DNA of 10,302 nucleotides from Clostridiales bacterium. GTDB taxonomy: Bacteria > Bacillota > Clostridia > Oscillospirales > Ruminococcaceae. Where the stretch lies: the NCBI GenBank assembly GCA_012800685.1, contig JAAZIT010000001.1, forward strand, positions 1 to 10,302, in the 5' to 3' direction. A model generated the notes under the pieces. The model was not told the DNA's origin. It saw only the letters and a program-made list of their open reading frames with translations, and searched no databases. Made by a program: the position numbers and the translations under genes. Positions 1 to 4,940 of this stretch are shown piece by piece. Numbering within the stretch: the stretch's first letter is position 1; each line of letters starts with the position of its first letter.

Positions 1-305
1 ATTATGACTTAGTTAAGTTTGTACATATTAATGGTAAACTTCCTGTTGTAAATTTTGCAGCAGGTGGAGTTGCAACTCCTGCAGATGCAGCATTGATGAT
101 GCAGTTAGGTGCAGAGGGAGTATTCGTGGGTTCTGGAATATTTAAATCAGGTGATCCAGAAAAAAGAGCAAAGGCTATTGTAAAAGCTGTAAAACACTTT
201 ACAAGTTCAAAGCTTATAGCTGAAATTTCAGAAAATTTAGGCGAAGCTATGGTTGGAATCAATGAACAAGAAATTAAAATATTAATGGCTGAAAGGGGAA
301 AGTAA
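1..305 (+). CDS. pdxS: PLP synthase lyase subunit PdxS, C-terminal part
   Basis: The reading frame is open from base 3 and gives about 100 residues that match the C-terminal third of PdxS (whole proteins are about 290 residues), so the start lies outside the window. PdxS builds pyridoxal 5'-phosphate from ribose 5-phosphate, glyceraldehyde 3-phosphate and ammonia in the cytoplasm; the ammonia comes from the glutaminase PdxT. Seen here are PVVNFAAGGVATPADAA and, a little later, GAEGVFVGSGIFKS, the phosphate-binding end of the (beta/alpha)8 barrel, then the conserved helical tail containing GEAMVGI. The stop is TAA at 303-305, and a terminator follows within 20 bases. No pdxT follows; it is either upstream or elsewhere. 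Identification is very secure; only the partial extent limits it. Confidence 0.96.
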   Translation, partial: YDLVKFVHINGKLPVVNFAAGGVATPADAALMMQLGAEGVFVGSGIFKSGDPEKRAKAIVKAVKHFTSSKLIAEISENLGEAMVGINEQEIKILMAERGK

Positions 306-323
306 TATGATGGTTTTGTTTAG

Positions 324-360
324 ATAGTCCTATAAATTTTTGAAACAATAGGACTATTTT
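324..360 (+). terminator. Rho-independent terminator of pdxS
   Basis: A perfect 10-bp stem, ATAGTCCTAT (324-333) with ATAGGACTAT (348-357), encloses a 14-base loop and runs into a short T tract (357-360). It begins 18 bases after the pdxS stop. Its 3' arm overlaps a second possible stem, AACAATAGG (344-352) with CCTATTGTT (367-375), so two foldings are mutually exclusive. The second one forms only after the polymerase has passed the T tract, so I read the first as the working terminator. Confidence 0.8.
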
Positions 361-520
361 AAAAAGCCTATTGTTAATCTATGTTTTCTTTGGATGATAA
401 TAAAAACACTAGTATATGCATTGCCCAAAATTGTACAAGTATGAGTTATGATGTTACTGCTAATTTATTTGAGTATTTTTTCATACATTTCAATATTAAG
501 ATGGTTTTGTTTCTTAGCAT

Positions 521-565
521 AAAAATTCCTCCTATGGTTTCTCATACCATAGGAGGTTGCTTTTT
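521..565. terminator. Strong, probably bidirectional terminator
   Basis: A perfect 11-bp stem, CCTCCTATGGT (528-538) with ACCATAGGAGG (546-556), has a 7-base loop. On the plus strand it is followed by TTGCTTTTT (557-565); on the minus strand the preceding AAAAATT (521-527) becomes AATTTTT. It can therefore end transcription from either side: plus-strand read-through or a small transcript, and the murA-walJ-rlmH operon arriving from the right. It is the most GC-rich and stable hairpin seen in the window. Confidence 0.85.
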
Positions 566-663
566 ATATGTTCGTTTTTATGGACTGGCTCTCGTCATTG
601 ATTTTATATAAAATGCCCAAGAATTTTCTAAACTTAAGCAAGACAAGTACTTTCTGGTGAGAT

Positions 664-704
664 AAAAAACGTTAAATAATCAATCATTGCTTTGATAGAT
701 TATT
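664..704 (-). terminator. Weak terminator after rlmH
   Basis: AATAATCAATCA (675-686) pairs with TGATAGATTATT (693-704) with one A-A mismatch and a 6-base loop TTGCTT. Read on the minus strand, the hairpin is followed after a few bases by a run of six T (664-669 on the plus strand as A). It lies 52 bases downstream of the rlmH stop. The stem has few G-C pairs and the T run is offset by about five bases, so termination may be partial, with 521-565 as back-up. Confidence 0.45.
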
Positions 705-751
705 ATGGCTTATTATTTGACATAAAACTTTATATTTGTTTTTATCATTTT

Positions 752-769
752 AATATCACTTATGATATT
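752..769. repeat. Palindrome over the rlmH stop codon (SCC attB-like)
   Basis: AATATCA (752-758), CTTA, TGATATT (763-769) form a perfect 7-bp inverted repeat with a 4-base centre. On the rlmH coding strand the middle reads TATCATAAGTGAT and spans the last codons and TGA stop. The 3' end of rlmH (orfX) in staphylococci carries a very similar core used as attB by SCC elements. Here no second copy of the core and no recombinase gene is visible, so at most this is an empty, unoccupied site. Confidence 0.4.
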
Positions 770-1241
770 TAGTTCCCTTAGAAATTTGAAAACTTCTATA
801 AATTTGCTCCAGAAGCATTATTCTAGCAAGCTGGTGAGGGAATGTCATATCTGACATTGATAATTTTAAGTGGCTTTTATTTTTTATTTCTTCAGAAATC
901 CCAAAGGACGAACCGATGATAAAATTTAGGGTTGAAAAACCATTTACTCCACATTTTTCAATTTCCTTAGATAGCTTTTCACTCGAAAGCTTTTTTCCCT
1001 CAATGCACATAGCTATATTAAATGCTGACTTGACATTGATATATTGGGACATGATTTTTGCCTCAGCGGATAGCCCATTTTCAATTTCTTTAGCTGACGG
1101 ATTATCTGAAATTTTATACTCGTTAAGCTCGATTATATTAAGCCTGCAAAAACCAGACAGTCTTTTTAAATACTCGTCACTTGCCATTTTTAGATATTTT
1201 TCTTTAAGTTTTCCTACGGAGATGATATTAATATTAATCAA
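756..1241 (-). CDS. rlmH: 23S rRNA pseudouridine-1915 N3-methyltransferase RlmH
   Basis: RlmH is a small SPOUT-class, trefoil-knot methyltransferase that works as a dimer and methylates pseudouridine 1915 in helix 69 of 23S rRNA on assembled 70S ribosomes. The 161-residue product has the family's usual length. N-terminal NIISVGKLKEKYL matches the family start, the SAM-binding loop is FIIGSSFGIS (107-116), and the tail MTFPHQLARIMLLEQIYR (132-149) to YHK at the C-terminus is diagnostic. The loop reads IGSS where most homologues have IGGS. The start is TTG (1239-1241), overlapping the upstream hydrolase stop by four bases (TTGA), with AGAGGAGAGG about 10 bases upstream; no ATG is available nearby. 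It is the last gene of the murA operon and probably translationally coupled to the gene before it. Confidence 0.96.
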   Translation of the reverse strand: MININIISVGKLKEKYLKMASDEYLKRLSGFCRLNIIELNEYKISDNPSAKEIENGLSAEAKIMSQYINVKSAFNIAMCIEGKKLSSEKLSKEIEKCGVNGFSTLNFIIGSSFGISEEIKNKSHLKLSMSDMTFPHQLARIMLLEQIYRSFQISKGTKYHK

Positions 1242-2023
1242 AATGCAATGACCTCTCCTCTAGTTTCGACTGGTGCGACCTTTAGCATATAATCACGTTT
1301 ATATGTATAATTAGACAAATGATTTATAACAGTATTGCCAGCAATATTGGGGCTGTTATTTTCCTGACTTAGGTGTCCTAAAACAATTTGAGCAGTACCA
1401 CATTTTATAAGCTCACCAATTTCACTAGCTGAATCAATATTACACAAATGCCCTTGAGCAGAGGATATCCGTTGTTTTAAGTAATAGGGATAAGGACCAT
1501 TTCTAAGAAGCTCTCTATCATAGTTAGCCTCTAGTAAAACTAAGTCACTACCAGAAAGATGATTATGTACTGTTTCTGTAATCTTCCCTAAATCTGTGCA
1601 GACACAGCACGTTTTTCCATCAGGTGTTTCAATTCTATACCCACAGCTTTGCCTTGTGTCGTGGGAGGTTTCAAAAGCAGAAATTTGAAAATCAGCAAAT
1701 TCCATTGGATTTTCATCAATCTCTCTAATAGGCGAATTTATATTAATATGATCATTTTTTACTAAAAATTCTAAGTTGAGCTTTTGTGCAATAACTGGTG
1801 TGCCATATTTTTTTGTGAAAACCCTAATTCCGCAGATGTGGTCGCTATGCTCATGGGTTACAAATATGCCACGTACAGCTTCGGGAGAAATTCCATTTTG
1901 AGTTAATCCCTCAGTTAGTCTCTTACAGCTTACCCCTGCATCAATTAAGATACCACTAGTTTGAGTTCCAATATAAATTGCGTTTCCCTTACTGGAGGAA
2001 AAAAGCGGATACATTCTAGCCAT
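1238..2023 (-). CDS. walJ: WalJ/YycJ-type MBL-fold metallo-hydrolase
   Basis: This 261-residue cytoplasmic protein belongs to the metallo-beta-lactamase fold family typified by YycJ/WalJ, a presumed two-metal phosphodiesterase or nuclease linked in Firmicutes to coordination of cell division and DNA replication; its physiological substrate is not settled. Metal ligands are visible: HEHSDH (57-62), the histidine in ETSHD (121), aspartate in CTDLG (144) and GHLS (217). The segment PYPYYLKQRISSAQGHLCN (177-195, interrupted here for brevity by no gap) is characteristic of this subfamily rather than of beta-lactamases or glyoxalase II. The start chosen is ATG at 2021-2023; the strong GGGAGG lies 26 bases upstream, unusually far, with a hairpin between. 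It sits between murA and rlmH; walJ and rlmH are also near each other in staphylococci. Family assignment is firm; the gene symbol follows family membership. Confidence 0.88.
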   Translation of the reverse strand: MARMYPLFSSSKGNAIYIGTQTSGILIDAGVSCKRLTEGLTQNGISPEAVRGIFVTHEHSDHICGIRVFTKKYGTPVIAQKLNLEFLVKNDHININSPIREIDENPMEFADFQISAFETSHDTRQSCGYRIETPDGKTCCVCTDLGKITETVHNHLSGSDLVLLEANYDRELLRNGPYPYYLKQRISSAQGHLCNIDSASEIGELIKCGTAQIVLGHLSQENNSPNIAGNTVINHLSNYTYKRDYMLKVAPVETRGEVIAF

Positions 2024-2030
2024 ATTATTT

Positions 2031-2055
2031 AGTTCTAAAAAGAACCTTTCCTCCC
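2031..2055 (-). promoter_or_regulatory. Distant Shine-Dalgarno with intervening hairpin (walJ)
   Basis: The only strong Shine-Dalgarno site, GGGAGG (2050-2055 on the minus strand), is 26 bases from the walJ ATG. Between them GTTCT and AGAAC form a 5-bp stem with a TTTT loop, extendable by one G-U pair (2031-2046). If folded, the effective spacing drops to about 10 bases, which would be workable. There is no ATG, GTG or TTG in frame closer to the site. Confidence 0.4.
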
Positions 2056-2094
2056 TTCGAGAAATTCTAAAAAAAAGACGAACACGATTAACAT
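2035..2094 (-). CDS. Possible 19-codon leader ORF before walJ
   Basis: An ATG at 2092-2094 preceded by AAAGG (5-base spacing) opens a hydrophobic 19-residue frame, MLIVFVFFLEFLEGRKGSF, ending in TAG at 2035-2037, 11 bases before the walJ ATG. The stop lies inside the hairpin that separates the walJ Shine-Dalgarno from its start. Terminating ribosomes would be placed to reinitiate at walJ. The frame crosses a run of eight T and may simply be chance; nothing but position supports it. Confidence 0.2.
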   Translation of the reverse strand: MLIVFVFFLEFLEGRKGSF

Positions 2095-2115
2095 ATCCGC
2101 CTTTGTTATTTAAAG

Positions 2116-3402
2116 TTAGCCAGTGATTGCTACCGAATCCATAGGCTGACAGTATACTCTTTTTATATCAGCTCCCATTGCTTGGAGCTTCTCTTCAATA
2201 CATTCATATCCACGTTCAATGTGGAAAATATCGTCTATTTGGGTTATACCCTCTGAACAAAGTCCAGCAATAATTAATGCTGCACCAGCTCTTAGGTCTG
2301 TTGCCTTTACAGGAGCACCTTTTAGTCCATCTACACCCTGTATTATGGCAATTTTATCTTTAACTGTTATTTCGGCACCCATTTTCCTAAGCTCGCCAAC
2401 ATATCTGAATCTATTATCAAAAATATCATCTGTAACAATGCTTGTCCCATCAGCAATTGTCAACAAAGTTGAAAGCTGTGGTTGCATATCTGTTGGAAAT
2501 CCAGGGTGTGGCATGGTTTTAACGTTATTTTTCATAATAGGCCCTTCAACAGAGACTCTTACGCTATCATCAAATTCTTCAACCTTAACACCCATTTTTC
2601 TTAAATTTACTGTTATTGATTCGAGATGCTTAGGTATTACATTTTTAATTAGAACATCACCTCTTGTGGCTGCCGCTGCAACCATATAAGTGCCTGCTTC
2701 AATTTGGTCTGGAATAATTCCGTAAGAGATTCCTTTTAGATATTCAACGCCTCTAACCTTAATTACATCTGTTCCGGCACCCCTAATATCTGCTCCCATT
2801 GAGTTTAAGAAGTTTGCTAAGTCAACAATATGAGGTTCTTTAGCAGCATTTTCAATAATAGTTAGCCCGTTTGCTTTAACAGCTGCAAAAATTGCGTTTA
2901 TAGTTCCACCAACGGTAATAAAATCAAAATAAATTTGGTTTCCAATTAGCATATCTGCTTTAACATGAACAGTTCCATTAACTATTTCATGGGTTGCACC
3001 AAGGTGATCAAAAGCTTTTATATGCTGATCTATAGGTCTGTCACCTAAATCACAGCCCCCTGGCATTGGTACATATGCCTCATGAAATCTTCCGAGTAAG
3101 GTTCCCAGAAAATAGCTTGAAGCCCTCATTGATCTTGCGAGTTCTAGGGGAACAACTGGACTTTTTATATTTCTAGTATCAATTAAAATTGTGTTTTTAT
3201 TAGTGTAATTTATTGAAGCACCCATTTCATGAAGAATTTTCGCACAAATGGCTGTATCTGATATATCTGGAACGTTTTCGAGTACACAAGGTTCGTCGCA
3301 AAGAATAGTTGCAGCAACAATTGCAACAGCGGCATTTTTGGCACCGCTAATAGAAACGCAGCCCTCAAGCTTGTTTCCACCATTTATAATAAACTTATAC
3401 AA
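2116..3402 (-). CDS. murA: UDP-GlcNAc 1-carboxyvinyltransferase MurA
   Basis: MurA transfers enolpyruvate from phosphoenolpyruvate to UDP-N-acetylglucosamine, the first committed cytoplasmic step of peptidoglycan synthesis, and is the fosfomycin target. I place the start at TTG 3400-3402, giving 428 residues beginning MYKFIINGGNKLEG. This matches the family N-terminus and puts the catalytic lysine of SGAKNA at residue 22 and the active-site cysteine of PGGCDLGDRP at residue 117, as in known MurA proteins (22 and about 115). A frame nine codons longer exists from TTG 3427-3429, but it lacks a Shine-Dalgarno, whereas GGGAG at 3414-3418 fits the shorter form. PGFPTDMQPQ and DLRAGAALIIAGL further on are the other conserved active-site segments. 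The cysteine (not aspartate) predicts fosfomycin sensitivity of the enzyme. It is the first gene of the minus-strand operon, with walJ 92 bases downstream. Confidence 0.97.
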   Translation of the reverse strand: MYKFIINGGNKLEGCVSISGAKNAAVAIVAATILCDEPCVLENVPDISDTAICAKILHEMGASINYTNKNTILIDTRNIKSPVVPLELARSMRASSYFLGTLLGRFHEAYVPMPGGCDLGDRPIDQHIKAFDHLGATHEIVNGTVHVKADMLIGNQIYFDFITVGGTINAIFAAVKANGLTIIENAAKEPHIVDLANFLNSMGADIRGAGTDVIKVRGVEYLKGISYGIIPDQIEAGTYMVAAAATRGDVLIKNVIPKHLESITVNLRKMGVKVEEFDDSVRVSVEGPIMKNNVKTMPHPGFPTDMQPQLSTLLTIADGTSIVTDDIFDNRFRYVGELRKMGAEITVKDKIAIIQGVDGLKGAPVKATDLRAGAALIIAGLCSEGITQIDDIFHIERGYECIEEKLQAMGADIKRVYCQPMDSVAITG

Positions 3403-3421
3403 AGTAATACACACTCCCGAA

Positions 3422-3437
3422 CTGTACAAAGGTACAG
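3422..3437 (-). promoter_or_regulatory. 5'-UTR hairpin upstream of murA
   Basis: CTGTAC (3422-3427) and GTACAG (3432-3437) form a perfect 6-bp inverted repeat with a 4-base centre. It lies between the predicted murA transcription start (about 3440) and its Shine-Dalgarno (3414-3418), so it would form at the very 5' end of the mRNA. It may stabilise the transcript or be an operator; the sequence does not decide. Confidence 0.4.
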
Positions 3438-3446
3438 GTTTTTATT

Positions 3447-3475
3447 AGTATAACACAGAAGCGAGAAAATAACAG
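3447..3475 (-). promoter_or_regulatory. Extended -10 promoter of murA operon
   Basis: On the minus strand TGT-TATACT (3447-3455) is an extended -10 element about 45 bases upstream of the murA start. The -35 at 17-base spacing is CTGTTA (3470-3475), only half matched, which is usual for extended -10 promoters. Transcription would start near 3440. Confidence 0.6.
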
Positions 3476-3858
3476 TATTATGTAAAAATATTTGAAAAAA
3501 TTAGTAATTATATGTTGTGTTAGATAAAATTTGTTACTTCTGCATTATTTCTCATATTTTAATGTTAATCCCTCATATATTACAAGTGGGATAGCCATAT
3601 AATAAAATATGATGCAAAATTATATATTTATTGTTGTAAAGTTCAAAAACTTCACACTGATTAACGTCATGTCTAAACTGTAAAGGTGTCCATCTTTATG
3701 CCCCACATACAGTATTTAATGTATTTCATAAATACAACTACTACATTCTACCACGTTTCTTTCCAAAAATCAAGTAGTTCATTAGAAAATAATTCTTTCT
3801 AGTATAAGTTTCTTCTATCGGTTAAAAAAATAAAACAAACATAGTTATTATTAGCTAT
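3476..3858. other. Gene-free divergent intergenic region
   Basis: About 380 bases between the murA promoter and the promoter of the 3921 gene contain no supportable gene and no RNA family that I recognise. Small inverted repeats are visible: TGTATTT (3720-3726)/AAATACA (3730-3736) with a 3-base centre, and TGTAAAGTT (3635-3643)/AACTTCACA (3648-3656) with one mismatch. Neither is followed by a T run. The unusual length for so compact a region may reflect a decayed gene or regulatory sites. Confidence 0.5.
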
Positions 3859-3880
3859 TTTTGACAAATAACTGTCAAAA
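3859..3880. promoter_or_regulatory. Candidate operator: 8-bp inverted repeat over the -35
   Basis: TTTTGACA (3859-3866) and TGTCAAAA (3873-3880) are exact reverse complements separated by AATAAC. The left arm contains the whole -35 hexamer and the right arm lies within the promoter spacer, so a dimeric repressor bound here would block RNA polymerase. The regulator is unknown; no regulator gene is in the window. Confidence 0.55.
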
Positions 3881-3889
3881 TGATATAAT
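3861..3889 (+). promoter_or_regulatory. Consensus sigma-A promoter of the NusG-II/Gx operon
   Basis: TTGACA (3861-3866), a 17-base spacer and TATAAT (3884-3889), with TGA just before the -10, match the consensus in every position. Predicted start is near 3896, leaving a leader of about 25 bases with AAGAAGG before the ATG at 3921. Confidence 0.9.
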
Positions 3890-3920
3890 AAATTAACTAA
3901 TTTTATAAGAAGGTGCAGCT

Positions 3921-4295
3921 ATGAATGACAAGAAATTAAGCAATTTATTTTGGATTTTTACATTCTTGATTATAATTTTATTATCTGCTTTTGTTTATTT
4001 TATTATTCAAGGAAAATCACAACAAGGCAAAGCGGTTGAAATTTACGTTAATGGTGAGCTTATTGATACAGTTTCACTAGAAAAAGATAGAACTTTTTTT
4101 ATAAATAATGAATTTGGGAAAAACGAAATACGGATAAAAAATCAAAAAATTTCAATTATTAGTGCGTCCTGCGAAAACAAAGTATGCATTTCACAAGGGG
4201 AAGTACATACATCAACTGCACCACTTGTTTGCGTTCCAAATAAGCTTGTTATTCAGGTTATAAATGATGAAACTGACGTTGATTTAACTGTATAA
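3921..4295 (+). CDS. Membrane-anchored NusG-domain-II protein
   Basis: The 124-residue product has a short charged N-terminus, one membrane segment at about residues 8-29 (an anchor, no lipobox or clear cleavage site), and then a small beta-rich domain that would lie outside the membrane. The domain matches the stand-alone NusG domain II family (DUF1312): VEIYVNGELIDTVSL, then SCENKVC (83-89) and PLVCVPNKLVI (101-111). Three cysteines (84, 89, 104) are typical. Despite the name it has no NGN domain and is not a transcription factor; its biochemical role is unknown. It is followed by a Gx transporter-type gene, a pairing commonly seen in Clostridia, sometimes near polyprenyl synthase or flavin-transfer genes. 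Start ATG 3921 has AAGAAGGTG seven bases upstream. The gene is the first of a unit driven by the consensus promoter at 3861-3889. Confidence 0.85.
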   Translation: MNDKKLSNLFWIFTFLIIILLSAFVYFIIQGKSQQGKAVEIYVNGELIDTVSLEKDRTFFINNEFGKNEIRIKNQKISIISASCENKVCISQGEVHTSTAPLVCVPNKLVIQVINDETDVDLTV

Positions 4296-4308
4296 TTTAT
4301 GATATAAT
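4279..4308 (+). promoter_or_regulatory. Candidate internal promoter before the Gx transporter
   Basis: TTGATT (4279-4284), an 18-base spacer, and TGA-TATAAT (4300-4308) form an extended -10 promoter that overlaps the end of the preceding gene. A transcript starting near 4315 would begin just upstream of the AAGAAGGGA site at 4322-4330. Confidence 0.45.
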
Positions 4309-4334
4309 TGAGGTCATTTAAAAGAAGGGAAGCC

Positions 4335-4373
4335 ATGCTAAAATACACGGCTAAAAGTAACTATGAAACTTAA
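4335..4373 (+). CDS. Possible 12-codon leader ORF overlapping the Gx transporter start
   Basis: AAGAAGGGA (4322-4330) is followed four bases later by ATG at 4335, opening MLKYTAKSNYET and ending with TAA at 4371-4373. The frame overlaps the first 11 bases of the downstream membrane-protein gene, whose own ATG at 4363 has no Shine-Dalgarno. Ribosomes loaded here would stop just past that ATG, a classic coupling arrangement. The peptide has no recognisable family. Confidence 0.35.
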   Translation: MLKYTAKSNYET

Positions 4374-4854
4374 AACACTTACATCAATTGCCATTTTAAC
4401 TTGCTTGGCCTTAGTTATATTTGTAGTAGAATCTCATCTTCCGCCCCTTGTGATTCCAGGGTTAAAGCCTGGACTTTCAAATGTTGTTACGCTGGTGGCG
4501 ATTTCATATCTTGGGCGAAAGGAAGCTTTCACTATTTTAACTTTAAGGATACTTTTAGCAAGTCTTTTAACAGGAACTTTTATAAGCTTTATGTTTAGCT
4601 TAGTGGGTGGATATTTAGCTTTTTTAACAATGGCTCTATTATTAAATATTTTCAAGGAAAATCAACTTTGGGTTGTTTCAGTTTTCGGAGCAATTGTACA
4701 TAATTTCGGACAGCTTTTAGTGGCGTGTGTTTTGGTTGAAAACGTGTCTGTATTTTACTACGCACCAATTCTAATTATCACAGCTATTATTACAGGAAGT
4801 TTTACTGGAATTGCCGCACAAAAATCACTTGATATAATTAAAAAAACCAAATAA
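4363..4854 (+). CDS. Gx transporter / heptaprenyl diphosphate synthase component I-like membrane protein
   Basis: This 163-residue integral membrane protein has about five hydrophobic segments (near residues 6-24, 38-50, 55-97 as two helices, 104-124 and 130-150). It belongs to the family named heptaprenyl diphosphate synthase component I (Hpre_diP_synt_I) or Gx transporter. Diagnostic motifs are PGLKPGLSN (32-40) and VHNFGQLLVA (112-121). The family resembles the S component fold of ECF transporters and the old enzyme name is doubtful; an isoprenoid precursor or quinone-related substrate is often suggested but unproven. In-frame upstream there is a TAA at 4339-4341 and no other start, so ATG 4363 is fixed, although it lacks its own Shine-Dalgarno and probably depends on the leader ORF. 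It follows the NusG-domain-II gene by 67 bases. Whether it uses the EcfA ATPase encoded at the right edge is only a speculation. Confidence 0.85.
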   Translation: MKLKTLTSIAILTCLALVIFVVESHLPPLVIPGLKPGLSNVVTLVAISYLGRKEAFTILTLRILLASLLTGTFISFMFSLVGGYLAFLTMALLLNIFKENQLWVVSVFGAIVHNFGQLLVACVLVENVSVFYYAPILIITAIITGSFTGIAAQKSLDIIKKTK

Positions 4855-4872
4855 GTATGCTTTCAACCGCCC

Positions 4873-4901
4873 TTGCAATTTATATATATTAATGGTATAA
4901 T
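4873..4901 (+). promoter_or_regulatory. Promoter of ruvCAB
   Basis: TTGCAA (4873-4878), a 17-base spacer and TGG-TATAAT (4893-4901) form a strong extended -10 promoter. Transcription should start near 4908, about 33 bases before the ruvC ATG. I find no Bacillus/Clostridium-type LexA box (GAAC-N4-GTTC) over or near it. Confidence 0.8.
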
Positions 4902-4940
4902 AAGTTGTTATATTTATTATTTAGTGAGGGGGTATTTTCT

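Larger units (their letters stand above)
306..755. other. Gene-free region between pdxS and rlmH
   Basis: No credible protein gene lies in these 450 bases. The longest frame (381-611, 76 codons) has no Shine-Dalgarno site, no recognisable family, and runs straight through the strong hairpin at 528-556, so I do not call it. The region holds the pdxS terminator, a 13-base direct repeat GATGGTTTTGTTT (309-321 and 500-512), a strong bidirectional hairpin terminator at 521-565, and an AT-only hairpin at 675-704 oriented to end the minus-strand operon. Confidence 0.7.

Noticed and set aside
381..611. 76-codon plus-strand frame between pdxS and rlmH
   Set aside because: No Shine-Dalgarno before its ATG, no recognisable family, and it runs through the 11-bp terminator hairpin at 528-556.
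717..745. TTGACA with a 17-base spacer and TTTTAT, a possible antisense promoter into rlmH
   Set aside because: The -10 matches only four of six bases, and such matches are frequent by chance in AT-rich intergenic DNA.
2031..2046. GTTCT-N4-AGAAC dyad as a LexA box
   Set aside because: The half-sites are in the opposite orientation to GAAC-N4-GTTC; it is better read as an RNA hairpin.
3403..3429. Longer murA start at TTG 3427-3429
   Set aside because: The extra nine residues do not match MurA N-termini, the start has no Shine-Dalgarno and lies in the UTR hairpin; TTG 3402 gives the conserved residue numbering.
3540..3760. Decayed transposase or IS remnant in the divergent intergenic region
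   Set aside because: Translations on both strands are full of stops, and no terminal inverted repeats, target duplication or recognisable protein fragment is seen.
4905..4940. Longer ruvC start at TTG 4905
   Set aside because: It lies at or before the predicted transcription start and gives a non-family extension; ATG 4941 has GAGGGGG and a canonical RuvC N-terminus.
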